In this document: positions 11,589 to 20,067 of the stretch, piece after piece
Position numbering within the stretch: the stretch's first letter is position 1
How the letters are laid out: each line of letters starts with the position of its first letter
DNA from: Stenotrophomonas sp. BIO128-Bstrain
GTDB lineage: Bacteria > Pseudomonadota > Gammaproteobacteria > Xanthomonadales > Xanthomonadaceae
NCBI RefSeq assembly: GCF_030128875.1
Contig: NZ_CP124620.1
Coordinates: forward strand, 4,386,501-4,450,500
Length of the DNA: 64,000 nucleotides
Reading direction: 5' to 3'
Translations under genes and position numbers: made by a program
The notes under the pieces: generated by a model
What the model was told of the DNA's origin: nothing
Database searches by the model: none
The model's input: the letters and a program-made list of their open reading frames with translations, nothing else

Positions 11589-12110
11589 ATGGAAACAACA
11601 CGCTGCATCGGCTTTCCTGCGCAGCTGAATGCAGGATGCCGCGTGCTGGTGCTCGGCTCGATGCCCGGCGTGGCGTCGCTGCAGGCCGCGCAGTACTACG
11701 CGCATCCGCGCAATCGTTTCTGGCCGTTGATGGGCGTGCTGTGCGGGATCGACGCAACGCTTGCTTATCCCGATCGCATGCATGCACTGAATGCGACCGG
11801 CGTGGGCGTGTGGGATGTGATCGGGCAGTGCGAACGGCGCGGCAGCCTGGATGCGTCGATCGTGCGTGGCAGTGAAATCCCCAATGCGCTGGGCGCACTG
11901 ATCGAGGGGCTGCCCGCGCTGTGCGCGATCGCCTGCAATGGCGGCACCGCCTACCGCGCGTTCCAGCGGTTCATCGCGCCCGCGCTTGTCGGACGGGCGC
12001 AGGCGTTGCCGGTCTGGTCGCTGCCCTCCACCAGCCCCGCCAATGCGGCCTGGCCGCTGCCCCGGCTGGTGCAGGCGTGGCAGCCGCTGTTCGATGCCGT
12101 GCGCCGCTGA
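11589..12110 (+). CDS. Hypoxanthine-DNA glycosylase (uracil-DNA glycosylase superfamily, family 6)
   Basis: A 173-residue base-excision repair enzyme. It has the HDG/UDG6 pattern: LGSMPGVASLQAAQYYAHPRNRFW near residue 22 (active-site loop with the YYAHPRN motif) and LPSTSPANA near the C-terminus (the loop that grips the minor groove). Family members remove hypoxanthine, the deamination product of adenine, from DNA. ATG 11589 and GTG 11586 are both possible starts; the ATG fits the family better. The gene is divergent from ompW and precedes aceF without obvious linkage. Confidence 0.85.
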   Translation: METTRCIGFPAQLNAGCRVLVLGSMPGVASLQAAQYYAHPRNRFWPLMGVLCGIDATLAYPDRMHALNATGVGVWDVIGQCERRGSLDASIVRGSEIPNALGALIEGLPALCAIACNGGTAYRAFQRFIAPALVGRAQALPVWSLPSTSPANAAWPLPRLVQAWQPLFDAVRR

Positions 12111-12310
12111 GGCGGGGACAGCGGCGGACAATACGGTACCGACTGGAAAATTCCGCTTTGCACTGTGCCAAGCCGAATGCGGCCAAAGCAGATGCCTGCA
12201 ACAGCCTGTCCCGGGACAGGGGGGCGGAAAATTCGCCAAGCCGGTTGGCGCTGGCGCGCGATACCCCCACAATAGGCGATTCCCTACACCAGATTGCCGG
12301 AGTTTTCCCC

Positions 12311-13714
12311 ATGGCCGAAATCAAGGAAGCACTTGTCCCCGATATCGGTGACTACAGCGATATCCCGGTAATCGAGGTACTGGTCGCCGTTGGAGATACC
12401 GTCAAGAAAGACCAGGGTCTGGTGACGCTGGAATCGGACAAGGCCACGATGGAAGTGCCGTCCTCGGTGGCCGGTATCGTCAAGGAAATCAAGGTCAAGG
12501 TCGGCGACAACCTCTCCGAGGGCAAGCTCGTGGCCCTGATCGAAGTCAGCGAAGAGGCCGCCGCGCCGGCCGCTGCGGCTGCCCCGGCCCCGGCCGCCAA
12601 GACCGAAGCGGCCGAGACCGCGACCAAGGTCGAACCCGTCGCCGCCCCGGCCGAGCCGGACAAGCTGGCCGCCCGTGACATCGAACAGTCCGCCGCCAAG
12701 CCGACCCAGCCGGCCCCGGCCGCTGCTGCCCCGTCGGGCGGCTCGCCGACCAGCCCGCCGGTCGCCTTCAACGCCGACAGCGTGCTGCCGCAGAAGGTGC
12801 CCTATGCCTCGCCGGCCGTGCGCGTGTTCGCCCGCGAGCTGGGCGTGGACCTGAACCAGCTGAGCGGCACCGAGAAGGGTGGCCGCATCACCAAGTCCGA
12901 CGTGCAGAAGTTCGTCAAGTCGGCCCTGGCCGGCGGCGGCGCCGCCGCTGGCGGCACGGTGGCGGCCGGTGGCGGCCTGAACCTGCTGGCCTGGCCGAAG
13001 GTCGACTTCAGCAAGTTCGGTGAGGTCGAGGTCCAGCCGCTGTCGCGCATCAAGAAGATTTCGGGCGCGAACCTGGCCCGCAACTGGGCGATGATTCCGC
13101 ACGTCACCCAGTTCGAGCAGGCTGACATCACCGAGCTGGAAGCCCTGCGCGTGGCCCTGAACAAGGAAAACGAGAAGGCCGGCATCAAGCTGACCATGCT
13201 CGCCTTCCTGGTCAAGGCCAGCGCCGCGGCACTGAAGAAGTTCCCGGAGTTCAACGCTTCGCTGGATGCCAGCGGCGAGAACCTGACCCTGAAGAAGTAC
13301 TTCAACATCGGCTTCGCGGCCGATACGCCGAGCGGCCTGGTCGTGCCGGTGATCCGCGATGTCGACAAGAAGGGCGTGGTGCAGATCGCGCAGGAATCCG
13401 GCGAACTGGCCAAGAAGGCGCGTGATGGCAAGCTCGGCCCGGCGGACATGAGCGGTGGCTGCTTCTCGATCAGCTCGCTGGGCGGCATTGGTGGCACTGC
13501 GTTCACCCCGATCGTCAATGCGCCGGAAGTGGCCATCCTGGGCGTGTCCAAGTCGTCGATCCAGCCGGTCTGGAACGGCAAGGAGTTCGCGCCGAAGCTG
13601 ATGCTGCCGCTGTCGCTGAGCTATGACCACCGCGTCATCGATGGCGCGCTGGCCGCCCGCTTCACCACCTACCTCTCGCAGGTGCTGGCCGACATGCGGC
13701 GCGTCCTGCTGTGA
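12311..13714 (+). CDS. aceF: Pyruvate dehydrogenase E2, dihydrolipoyl acetyltransferase
   Basis: A 467-residue core subunit of the pyruvate dehydrogenase complex; it transfers the acetyl group to CoA. Domain order: one lipoyl domain (residues 1-75, lipoyl Lys in ESDKATMEV), an Ala/Pro linker, the peripheral-subunit-binding domain (SPAVRVFARELGVDL, about 155-190), and the catalytic domain ending with YDHRVIDGALAARF, which holds the active His and Asp. E. coli has three lipoyl domains and this has one, but the nearby E3 carries another. The E1 gene aceE is not in the window. TTGGCG and ACAATA about 18 bases apart upstream may be its promoter. Confidence 0.95.
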   Translation: MAEIKEALVPDIGDYSDIPVIEVLVAVGDTVKKDQGLVTLESDKATMEVPSSVAGIVKEIKVKVGDNLSEGKLVALIEVSEEAAAPAAAAAPAPAAKTEAAETATKVEPVAAPAEPDKLAARDIEQSAAKPTQPAPAAAAPSGGSPTSPPVAFNADSVLPQKVPYASPAVRVFARELGVDLNQLSGTEKGGRITKSDVQKFVKSALAGGGAAAGGTVAAGGGLNLLAWPKVDFSKFGEVEVQPLSRIKKISGANLARNWAMIPHVTQFEQADITELEALRVALNKENEKAGIKLTMLAFLVKASAAALKKFPEFNASLDASGENLTLKKYFNIGFAADTPSGLVVPVIRDVDKKGVVQIAQESGELAKKARDGKLGPADMSGGCFSISSLGGIGGTAFTPIVNAPEVAILGVSKSSIQPVWNGKEFAPKLMLPLSLSYDHRVIDGALAARFTTYLSQVLADMRRVLL

Positions 13715-13993
13715 AGCAGGGCCTGGTCCTGGCCGGGCTGCTGATGGCGCTGCCGATGGTGCAGCGAGCGCAGGGCGCCGGTGCTGGACGATAACGTGCG
13801 GTCCTCCACCGTGGAGGGCCAGCGTTACAGCGGCACCGGCCTGGCGTGTGGTGCGGGCCGGCGGATGATGAAACAGGTGGCGCTGCCGATCCAGGCCAGC
13901 GACACCAGGGAAAAGAAGCTCGACCGTCGCTGGAAAGATCTGGACGAGTCGCTCGAAGAACTGCAGCAACTGCTCGGCGGCAAGGCCGGCTGA
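13711..13993 (+). pseudogene. Small exported protein gene with an apparent frameshift, between aceF and lpd
   Basis: A GTG at 13711 overlaps the aceF stop (GTGA) and opens a frame that reads like a signal peptide (KQGLVLAGLLMALPMVQRAQG) but stops at 13792. The next frame, open from about 13781 to the TGA at 13993, reads VLDDNVRSSTVEGQRYSG and ends in a charged, coiled-coil-like tail (KKLDRRWKDLDESLEELQQL). Joining the two frames gives a plausible small secreted protein of about 93 residues. I infer a single-base indel near 13765-13785. A sequencing error, or a shorter cytoplasmic protein starting at GTG 13781, are alternatives. The function of either form is unknown. Confidence 0.5.
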
Positions 13994-14010
13994 GCACCAG
14001 GAGAACACGA

Positions 14011-15822
14011 ATGGCCGCAATTGAAATCAAGGTTCCCGACATCGGCGATTACAGCGGTGTGCCGGTGATCGAACTGCTGGTCGCCGTGGGTGACACGGTG
14101 AAGAAGGACCAGGGTCTGGTCACGCTGGAATCGGACAAGGCAACGCTGGAAGTGCCCTCGTCGGCTGCTGGCGTGGTCAAGGAAATCAAGGTCAAGCTCG
14201 GCGACAACCTCTCCGAAGGCGATGTGGTGCTGCTGCTGGAGGCTGAGGGTGAGGCGGCTGCAGCGGCCGCGCCGGCCAAGGCCGAGGCACCCAAGGCCGA
14301 CGCACCGGCCAGCAAGCCGCCGGTGACCCCCTCGCACCGCGCCCCGGCCGAACCGGCCGCGCCGCAGCCGGCGCTGTCCTCGGGCAAGCCGGCCGACATC
14401 GAGTGCAAGATGGTGGTGCTGGGCGCCGGCCCGGGCGGTTACACCGCTGCCTTCCGCTCGGCCGATCTGGGCGTGGACACCGTACTGGTGGAACGTTATG
14501 CCAGCCTCGGTGGCGTCTGCCTCAACGTGGGCTGCATCCCGTCCAAGGCGCTGCTGCATGCCGCCGCAGTGATCGATGAAGTTGCCCATGCCGGTGATTT
14601 CGGCGTCGAGTTCGGCAAGCCGACCATCACCCTGGACAAGCTGCGCAGCTACAAGGAAAAGGTGGTCACCCAGCTGACCAAGGGCCTGGCCGGCATGGCC
14701 AAGCAGCGCAAGGTGCGCACCGTGCAGGGCCTGGCGATGTTCGTCTCGGCCAACGAGCTGGAGATCGTCGGCGACGACGGCAAGACCCAGCTGCTGCGCT
14801 TCGAGCAGTGCATCATCGCCGCCGGTTCGCAGGCGGTGAAGCTGCCGAACTTCCCGTGGGACGACAAGCGCGTCATGGACTCCACCGATGCGCTGGAACT
14901 GGCGGACGTGCCGGGCAAGCTGCTGGTGGTCGGTGGCGGCATCATCGGCCTGGAAATGGCGACCGTGTACGGCGCGCTGGGCAGTGAAGTGACCGTGGTC
15001 GAGTTCATGGACCAGCTGATGCCGGGCGCCGACAAGGACCTGGTCAAGCCGCTGGCCGATCGCCTGAAGAAGCAGGGCATCGTGGTGCACCTGAAGACCA
15101 AGGCGACCGACGTCAAGGCCGACAAGGCCGGCATCACCGTGTCCTTCGAAGCCGCCGTGGAAGGCGAAAAGCCGGGTCTGGAGGCAACCACCTTCGACCG
15201 CGTGCTGGTCGCCGTGGGCCGCTCGCCGAACGGCAAGAAGATCGATGCTGAGAAGGCCGGCGTGCAGGTCACCGACCGTGGCTTCATCCCGGCGGACCGC
15301 CAGATGCGCACCAACGTGCCGCACATCTTTGCGATCGGCGACATCGTCGGCAACCCGATGCTGGCCCACAAGGCCACGCACGAGGGCAAGCTGGCCGCGG
15401 AAGTGGCCGCCGGCGAGAAGAAGGAATGGGTGGCGCGCGTGATTCCGTCGGTGGCCTACACCAACCCGGAAATCGCGTGGGTCGGCGTGACCGAAACCGA
15501 AGCCAAGGCCAAGGGACTGAAGGTCGGCGTAGCCAAGTTCCCGTGGGCCGCCAGCGGCCGCGCGATCGGCATCGGCCGTACCGAGGGCTTCACCAAGCTG
15601 ATCTTCGACGAAGAGACCCACCGCATCATCGGTGGCGCGATCGTCGGCGTGCACGCCGGTGACCTGCTGGCCGAGATCGGCCTGGCGATCGAGATGGGCG
15701 CGGAGGCCGAGGACATCGGCCACACCATCCACGCCCATCCGACGCTGAGCGAATCGGTGGCAATGGCCGCGGAGATCTACGACGGCACGATCACCGATCT
15801 GTACATGCCGAAGAAGAAGTAA
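14011..15822 (+). CDS. lpd: Dihydrolipoamide dehydrogenase (E3) with N-terminal lipoyl domain
   Basis: A 603-residue flavoprotein that reoxidises dihydrolipoamide for 2-oxo-acid dehydrogenases. Residues 1-80 form a lipoyl domain nearly identical to that of aceF (ESDKATLEV). An Ala/Pro linker of about 45 residues follows, then the FAD domain (VVLGAGPGGYTAAFRSADLG), the redox disulfide GGVCLNVGCIPSK, the NAD motif VVGGGIIGLEMA, and the C-terminal active-site HAHPTLSE. AGGAGA eight bases before the ATG sets the start. E3 enzymes with a lipoyl domain are known in Xanthomonads and Neisseria. A clear terminator follows. Confidence 0.96.
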   Translation: MAAIEIKVPDIGDYSGVPVIELLVAVGDTVKKDQGLVTLESDKATLEVPSSAAGVVKEIKVKLGDNLSEGDVVLLLEAEGEAAAAAAPAKAEAPKADAPASKPPVTPSHRAPAEPAAPQPALSSGKPADIECKMVVLGAGPGGYTAAFRSADLGVDTVLVERYASLGGVCLNVGCIPSKALLHAAAVIDEVAHAGDFGVEFGKPTITLDKLRSYKEKVVTQLTKGLAGMAKQRKVRTVQGLAMFVSANELEIVGDDGKTQLLRFEQCIIAAGSQAVKLPNFPWDDKRVMDSTDALELADVPGKLLVVGGGIIGLEMATVYGALGSEVTVVEFMDQLMPGADKDLVKPLADRLKKQGIVVHLKTKATDVKADKAGITVSFEAAVEGEKPGLEATTFDRVLVAVGRSPNGKKIDAEKAGVQVTDRGFIPADRQMRTNVPHIFAIGDIVGNPMLAHKATHEGKLAAEVAAGEKKEWVARVIPSVAYTNPEIAWVGVTETEAKAKGLKVGVAKFPWAASGRAIGIGRTEGFTKLIFDEETHRIIGGAIVGVHAGDLLAEIGLAIEMGAEAEDIGHTIHAHPTLSESVAMAAEIYDGTITDLYMPKKK

Positions 15823-15829
15823 TGCAACG

Positions 15830-15859
15830 AAAAACCCCGGCGAAAGCCGGGGTTTTTTG
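15830..15859 (+). terminator. Intrinsic terminator of the aceF-lpd unit
   Basis: AACCCCGGC-GAAA-GCCGGGGTT followed by TTTT lies eight bases after the lpd stop. It is a textbook rho-independent terminator. Confidence 0.92.
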
Positions 15860-15932
15860 TTTCTGGTGTTGTCGATCCAGCTTCGCTCGGGCGCCTGGCG
15901 CTCTCCTGCAGGCCACCACCGGAACTTGTCGG

Positions 15933-16029
15933 GGCGGGTACGGATACCCTGTGGGGCTAAATCAAGGAGGAGGTGACGGCCACAGGCCGTCGCCGGGGAC
16001 ATTCGCCCGACAGGGTATCCGTGCCCGCC
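15933..16029. repeat. 97-base nested inverted-repeat element
   Basis: Outer arms GGCGGGTACGGATACCCTGT (15933-15952) and ACAGGGTATCCGTGCCCGCC (16010-16029) pair at 19 of 20 positions. Between them lies a second hairpin, GGTGACGGCC-ACA-GGCCGTCGCC (15972-15994). No gene overlaps it and it lacks the GTAG start of the other repeats. It could be a small non-autonomous mobile element or a structured RNA; no other copy was seen in the window. Confidence 0.5.
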
Positions 16030-16074
16030 ACCCGATCACCATGCTGTTGCCCCACCCCGCAACCCAAAAAAAAC

Positions 16075-17384
16075 GGTTCTTCTCCCATCTGAGGGGAGAA
16101 GGCGCACGGCCGACCAGCTAGATTTGTAGTTGTCGAGAAAACAAACCGAGGCCGGCCGTGGCCAAGCTGGATTGTATGCCGTTGCTGGGAGGCTGGGCGG
16201 GGTATCGCCTGGATGGATGGCGCCGCGAGGCACGTGGCGGAGCCACGTGGCTGGTGCTTTCGCTGTTGCCTGATTCACGCCGCCGACGACGCTGCAGTGG
16301 CTGCGGCAAGTGGGTCGTGGCCATCCACGACCAGACGCTCCGGCGCATCCGTGACTTGCCCGTGTTCGACGAGCCGGTGGAGTTGGAAGTCCAGCGGCAG
16401 CGGCTGGCCTGCCCTCGCTGCGGGCCGAAACTGGAGCACTTGGATTGGCTGGAGCGGCATGCCCGGGTAACGCAACGGCTTGCGCAGAGCGTGGCACGCA
16501 TGTGCGCCACCACCTCGATCCATGCCACCGCAAAGTGGCATGGTCTGGACTGGAAGACGGTCAAAGCGCTTGATTTCAGGCATCTGATGCAGACGCTGGG
16601 CCCAGTGGACCTATCGGACGTACGCGTGATCGCGATGGACGAGTTTGCGATCCAGAAGGGGCATCGCTACGCCACCGTGGTCGTCGAGCCATCGCGCAAG
16701 CGCGTGCTCTGGGTCGGCCGAGGACGCAGCCGCGCTGACATCCGTCCCTTCTTTGAACTACTCGGCAGGGTCGGTTGCGAACGCATCCAAGCCGTAGCAA
16801 TGGACATGAATTCGGCCTTTGATGTGGAGGTCAAAGCCCAGTGCCCCAATGCTGAAGTGGTCTACGACCTCTTCCATGTCGTGGCCAAGTACGGGCGCGA
16901 AGTCATTGATCGGGTGCGGGTGGACGAGGCCAATCGCCTACGCACCGACAAGCCCGCGCGACGGGTGGTGAAGACCTCGCGCTGGCTCCTGCTGCGCAAC
17001 CGGCAAAACGTCCCGGCCGAGCAGCGCGTCCAACTCGAGGAGCTGCTGGCCGCCAACAAAGCCCTGCTGACCACTTATCTGCTCAAAGACGACCTGAAGC
17101 AGCTGTGGCGCTACCGAAGCCAGAGCTGGGCGGAGAAGGCCTGGCGGTCATGGAAGCATCGCGCCCTGCGAAGCGGGCTGGAGCCGCTGCGCATCTTTGT
17201 CCGCCGTCTGCAGCCTTATCTCCCGGGCATCCTGGCCCACTGCCGATGGCCGCTCGGGACGAACCTGGTGGAAGGCATCAACAACAAGATCAAGGTCATC
17301 AAGCGCGTTGCCTACGGATACCGAGATGACGCGTACTTCTTCCTGAAGATCCGGGCGGCCTTCCCCGGAGTTGGGTGAAGAACC
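16075..17384 (+). mobile_element. ISL3-family insertion sequence, copy A (1310 bp)
   Basis: The ends are imperfect terminal inverted repeats: GGTTCTTCTCCCATCT on the left and GGTTCTTCACCCAACT on the right (reverse complement). Flanks are AAAAAAAC (16067-16074) and AAATAAAC (17385-17392), an 8-base duplication matching at 7 positions, as expected for ISL3 elements. The element interrupts the T-tract of the minus-strand terminator of the outer-membrane protein gene at 17444. A copy of the same length with an identical transposase lies at 26091-27400 in opposite orientation. Confidence 0.9.
16158..17378 (+). CDS. tnp: ISL3-family transposase, copy A
   Basis: A 406-residue DDE transposase. The N-terminal zinc-binding region shows CSGCGKWV and CPRCGPKL. 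A helix-turn-helix follows (SIHATAKWHGLDWKTV), then the catalytic domain: Asp in VIAMDEFAIQKGH, Asp in VAMDMNSAFD, and Glu in LVEGINNKIKVIKR near the C-terminus. All catalytic residues are present, so the enzyme looks active. The protein is identical to copy B, which points to recent transposition. Confidence 0.93.
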   Translation: MAKLDCMPLLGGWAGYRLDGWRREARGGATWLVLSLLPDSRRRRRCSGCGKWVVAIHDQTLRRIRDLPVFDEPVELEVQRQRLACPRCGPKLEHLDWLERHARVTQRLAQSVARMCATTSIHATAKWHGLDWKTVKALDFRHLMQTLGPVDLSDVRVIAMDEFAIQKGHRYATVVVEPSRKRVLWVGRGRSRADIRPFFELLGRVGCERIQAVAMDMNSAFDVEVKAQCPNAEVVYDLFHVVAKYGREVIDRVRVDEANRLRTDKPARRVVKTSRWLLLRNRQNVPAEQRVQLEELLAANKALLTTYLLKDDLKQLWRYRSQSWAEKAWRSWKHRALRSGLEPLRIFVRRLQPYLPGILAHCRWPLGTNLVEGINNKIKVIKRVAYGYRDDAYFFLKIRAAFPGVG

Positions 17385-17418
17385 AAATAAACGCGGCCCC
17401 GATATCCCGGAGGCCGCG
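17385..17418 (-). terminator. Terminator of the 17444-18262 gene, its T-tract hit by IS copy A
   Basis: On the minus strand a stem of GCGGCC/GGCCGC arms (17393-17418 region) is followed by GTTTATTT, where the insertion sequence begins. The poly-T continues on the far side of the element as GTTTTTTT (16067-16074 read on the minus strand). Confidence 0.7.
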
Positions 17419-17443
17419 CTTGGAGAGAGGTAGTGCGAAGGGC

Positions 17444-18262
17444 TTAGAAGACGAAGCTGACGCCTGCCACCGGACCCTTGAACTCCTGCTTCAGACCGAT
17501 CGTGCCATCGCTGCCGGTCTGATCGACGTCGAGCTTGAACCAGTCGTAGCCGGCGAACACGCCGAAGTTCTTGGTGAAGCGGTAATCGACGATCGCATTG
17601 GCACGGCTCAGGTCGCCGTCGTAATCATCGAAGTTGCCCCACTTGGTGTTCAGGTACTGGCCCTGGAAGGTGATCATCCACTTCTCGGACGGGGTGAAGC
17701 TCAGGCGTGCACCAACCACCGGGGCGACACCGTCGGCCTTCTCGTCCAGGAACTCGCCCTGGTACAGATCACCGACATCCGCGTAAGCCTTGGTGCTCAC
17801 CTTGGCGTACTCGGCACCCAGCTGCAGGCCGAGGTCGAACTTGTCGGTGTCCACGACCGAGTAGTCGTACACCAGGCTGGCGACCTGATACTTCAGCTCA
17901 CCCTTGATGAAGCTGCCGGCCGGCACGTTGGTATCGCCGAAGCTCACACCCTGGTCGAGGGTCTCGCGGCGATCCTTGTCGTACTTGAAGTAGTTGAACA
18001 GCAGGCGCTGGCGGTTGCTGATGCGGAACATGCCGTCCACGCGCGGCTCCCATTCCTTGCCACCGAGGCCGAAATCTTCGGAGAAGCCCACATCCTGGCC
18101 AGCGATGTTGGTGTTGCCTCGGATCGTGTTGTCCGAATCGATCTGCATCGCACCCAGGCGCAGGGCGAAGCGGTCATCGCCTTCGGCAGCGTGGGACGGA
18201 GCGGCGTAGGAAAGCGCGGCCAGTGCGACTGGCACGGCAAGCAGGGAGAGCATCGGGCGCAT
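17444..18262 (-). CDS. Predicted outer-membrane beta-barrel protein
   Basis: A 272-residue exported protein. The signal peptide (MLSLLAVPVALAALSYAAPSHA) ends in an A-x-A site. The mature chain alternates polar and hydrophobic residues in many strand-like segments and ends in VAGVSFVF with a terminal Phe, as in outer-membrane barrels. Internal features include QRLLFNYFKYDKDRRETLDQG and YDYSVVDTDKFDLGLQLG. I do not recognise a named family; it resembles uncharacterised Xanthomonad outer-membrane proteins. AAGGA six bases before the ATG at 18262 sets the start. It runs opposite to the atp operon. Confidence 0.75.
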   Translation of the reverse strand: MRPMLSLLAVPVALAALSYAAPSHAAEGDDRFALRLGAMQIDSDNTIRGNTNIAGQDVGFSEDFGLGGKEWEPRVDGMFRISNRQRLLFNYFKYDKDRRETLDQGVSFGDTNVPAGSFIKGELKYQVASLVYDYSVVDTDKFDLGLQLGAEYAKVSTKAYADVGDLYQGEFLDEKADGVAPVVGARLSFTPSEKWMITFQGQYLNTKWGNFDDYDGDLSRANAIVDYRFTKNFGVFAGYDWFKLDVDQTGSDGTIGLKQEFKGPVAGVSFVF

Positions 18263-18705
18263 CGGGGGTCCTTGCGGTGGTTCTAGTGATTTGGCGTCAC
18301 ATTGCCCACTGCGACGTCCACCATTCGTGAAGGTATGGTGGAGGCTGTGTGTACCGTTCATGCACTTTCGCTTACCGCAGGGCGGTTTGCTGGCCGGTTC
18401 CCGGGCCAGACGCCGTTACACGCGCTACCCGCCGGCGTTGTTCGACCCGGCCGCCAGCGCCGCAGGCCGCAAAAAGAGGGTGGCCCCGGAGAGGGCTTCG
18501 GGGCCACCCTGTACTGGCCTGCGCGCGGGACGCCGACGAGGATTCAACGGCAGGCTGGTCGTTATGACCGGACCGTGCGACCAAAGTTCAATATGCTGCA
18601 CCGCCGCATCGCGTGTCCCTTTGCGCAGTGGGATTGGCCCGGTGGTGGAACAGGTTCGCAAGAGCCGCCAACGGCGGGCTTACATCCGGGATGAACAGGC
18701 AGCGG
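18263..18705. other. Gene-poor stretch upstream of the atp operon
   Basis: No credible coding region was found here on either strand. The main feature is the strong hairpin at 18478-18509 with a T-run on its minus-strand side. A small minus-strand RNA ending there is possible but no promoter was identified. Confidence 0.4.
18471..18509 (-). terminator. Orphan minus-strand intrinsic terminator
   Basis: GGGTGGCCCCG (18478-18488) pairs with CGGGGCCACCC (18499-18509); read on the minus strand the stem is followed by TCTTTTT. No gene was found on the minus strand directly upstream of it (18510-18790). Confidence 0.55.
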
Positions 18706-18735
18706 TTGTCTCTCAAATTGTCCCATTGCTATAAT
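18706..18735 (+). promoter_or_regulatory. atp operon promoter
   Basis: TTGTCT (18706-18711), an 18-base spacer and a perfect TATAAT (18730-18735) precede atpI by about 55 bases. It is the best sigma-70 promoter in the window and fits a strongly expressed operon. Confidence 0.75.
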
Positions 18736-18789
18736 TTGGCGGCTCGACGAGGCGCTAGCTTGCGACCTCGGCCTTTCCTACTCACAACC

Positions 18790-19173
18790 ATGCAGGACAT
18801 TCACGTGCTGAACTCCGTTGACGCGGGTCGGCGACTGATGCTGCGCGCAGCGGTTTACCCGCTCGTTGCAGTGGCTGTCCTGGCTCTGGCCCTGCTGCTG
18901 TGGGGAGGCCCGAAGGCAGCCCTGGGGGCGTTGCTCTCCGGCGTGGCGGTTTCGGCGGCCGGCTGGGTGGCTGCGCGGATGGCGCTGGGGGGTGGGGTGC
19001 AGGCCGCAGGCTCGGCGATGACCCGCCTGATTCTGGCGGTCGTGGCAAAGTGGGTGCTCGTATTCGGCGTCCTGATGGTGGGTTTCCTGGTCTTCAAGCT
19101 GCCTGCATTGGCGCTGCTGGCCGGTATCGCCGTCGGATTGATGTTCCAGGTCCTGGCTCTGGCCAGGCGCTGA
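18790..19173 (+). CDS. atpI: ATP synthase subunit I
   Basis: A 127-residue inner-membrane protein at the head of the atp operon, as usual. Four hydrophobic segments are visible (residues about 20-40, 42-65, 78-98, 100-120), including LILAVVAKWVLVFGVLM, which carries the Lys typical of AtpI. AtpI assists assembly of the c-ring but is not part of the final enzyme. The identification rests on position and topology, since sequence conservation in this family is low. Confidence 0.85.
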   Translation: MQDIHVLNSVDAGRRLMLRAAVYPLVAVAVLALALLLWGGPKAALGALLSGVAVSAAGWVAARMALGGGVQAAGSAMTRLILAVVAKWVLVFGVLMVGFLVFKLPALALLAGIAVGLMFQVLALARR

Positions 19174-19206
19174 TCCAATTTTCATTTAACTCAAGGTTCC
19201 GGACAC

Positions 19207-20001
19207 ATGGCAGGCGAGGCGCTGACACCCACCTCCTACATCCAACATCACCTGCACAACCTGACGTTCCATATGCAGGAAGGTGGTTTCTGGGCGATTC
19301 ACGTCGACACCATTGTGACTTCGGTCCTGATGGGCCTGTTGATGGTGTTCGGCTTCTGGATGGCAACCCGCAAGGCCACCGCCGGCGTCCCGGGCAAGTG
19401 GCAGGCATTCGTCGAGATCTGCCTGGAGTTCGTTGACCGCCAGGCCAAGGACACCTACCACGGCACCAGCAAGCTGGTGACCCCGATCGCGATCACCCTG
19501 TTCTTCTGGATCCTCATGATGAATCTCATCAAGATGATCCCGGCCGACTTCATCGCCATGCCGCTGGAAGCCCTCGGCGTGCCGTACTGGAAGCCGGTCC
19601 CCACCGCTGACGTCAATGCCACCCTGGGCATGTCGATCAGCGTGTTCTTCCTGATGCTGTTCTTCGCGCTGCGTTCCAAGGGCCTGGGTGGTTTCACCAA
19701 GGAATTCCTGACCGCGCCGTTCGGCAAGTGGATGATGCCGTTCAACCTGATCCTCAACATCGTCGAGTGGCTGAGCAAGCCGATTTCGCTGGCGATGCGA
19801 CTGTTCGGCAACATGTTCGGCGGCGAAATCGTCTTCCTGCTGATCTGGGTGCTGGGCGGTGCGGGTATCGCCGGTGCCATCGCAGGCGGTGCATTCGGCC
19901 TGGGCTGGATGCTGTTCCACCTGCTGGTGATTCCGCTGCAGGCGTTCATCTTCATGATGTTGTCCATCGTGTACCTGAGCCTGTCGGAAGACGCTCACTG
20001 A
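19207..20001 (+). CDS. atpB: ATP synthase F0 subunit a
   Basis: A 264-residue inner-membrane subunit that forms the proton half-channels next to the c-ring. It has five or six hydrophobic segments. The essential Arg is in SLAMRLFGNMFGGE near residue 195, and the conserved HLLVIPLQAFIFMMLSIVYL is at the C-terminus. Length matches the family. It follows atpI by 33 bases. Confidence 0.97.
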   Translation: MAGEALTPTSYIQHHLHNLTFHMQEGGFWAIHVDTIVTSVLMGLLMVFGFWMATRKATAGVPGKWQAFVEICLEFVDRQAKDTYHGTSKLVTPIAITLFFWILMMNLIKMIPADFIAMPLEALGVPYWKPVPTADVNATLGMSISVFFLMLFFALRSKGLGGFTKEFLTAPFGKWMMPFNLILNIVEWLSKPISLAMRLFGNMFGGEIVFLLIWVLGGAGIAGAIAGGAFGLGWMLFHLLVIPLQAFIFMMLSIVYLSLSEDAH

Positions 20002-20067
20002 GTTTCGCTTCACCCTTCATCCGTTTGTTTCTAAACCCTTAGCTATTCAAAGTTCCAGGAGAAAACC

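Noticed and set aside
13825..16002. Long minus-strand open frame opposite lpd
   Set aside because: It overlaps lpd fully and encodes a low-complexity His/Gln/Arg-rich translation typical of antisense frames.
18510..18600. A tRNA-like sequence (GAATCC-type T-loop look) on the minus strand
   Set aside because: No acceptor stem, anticodon stem or CCA could be paired around it.
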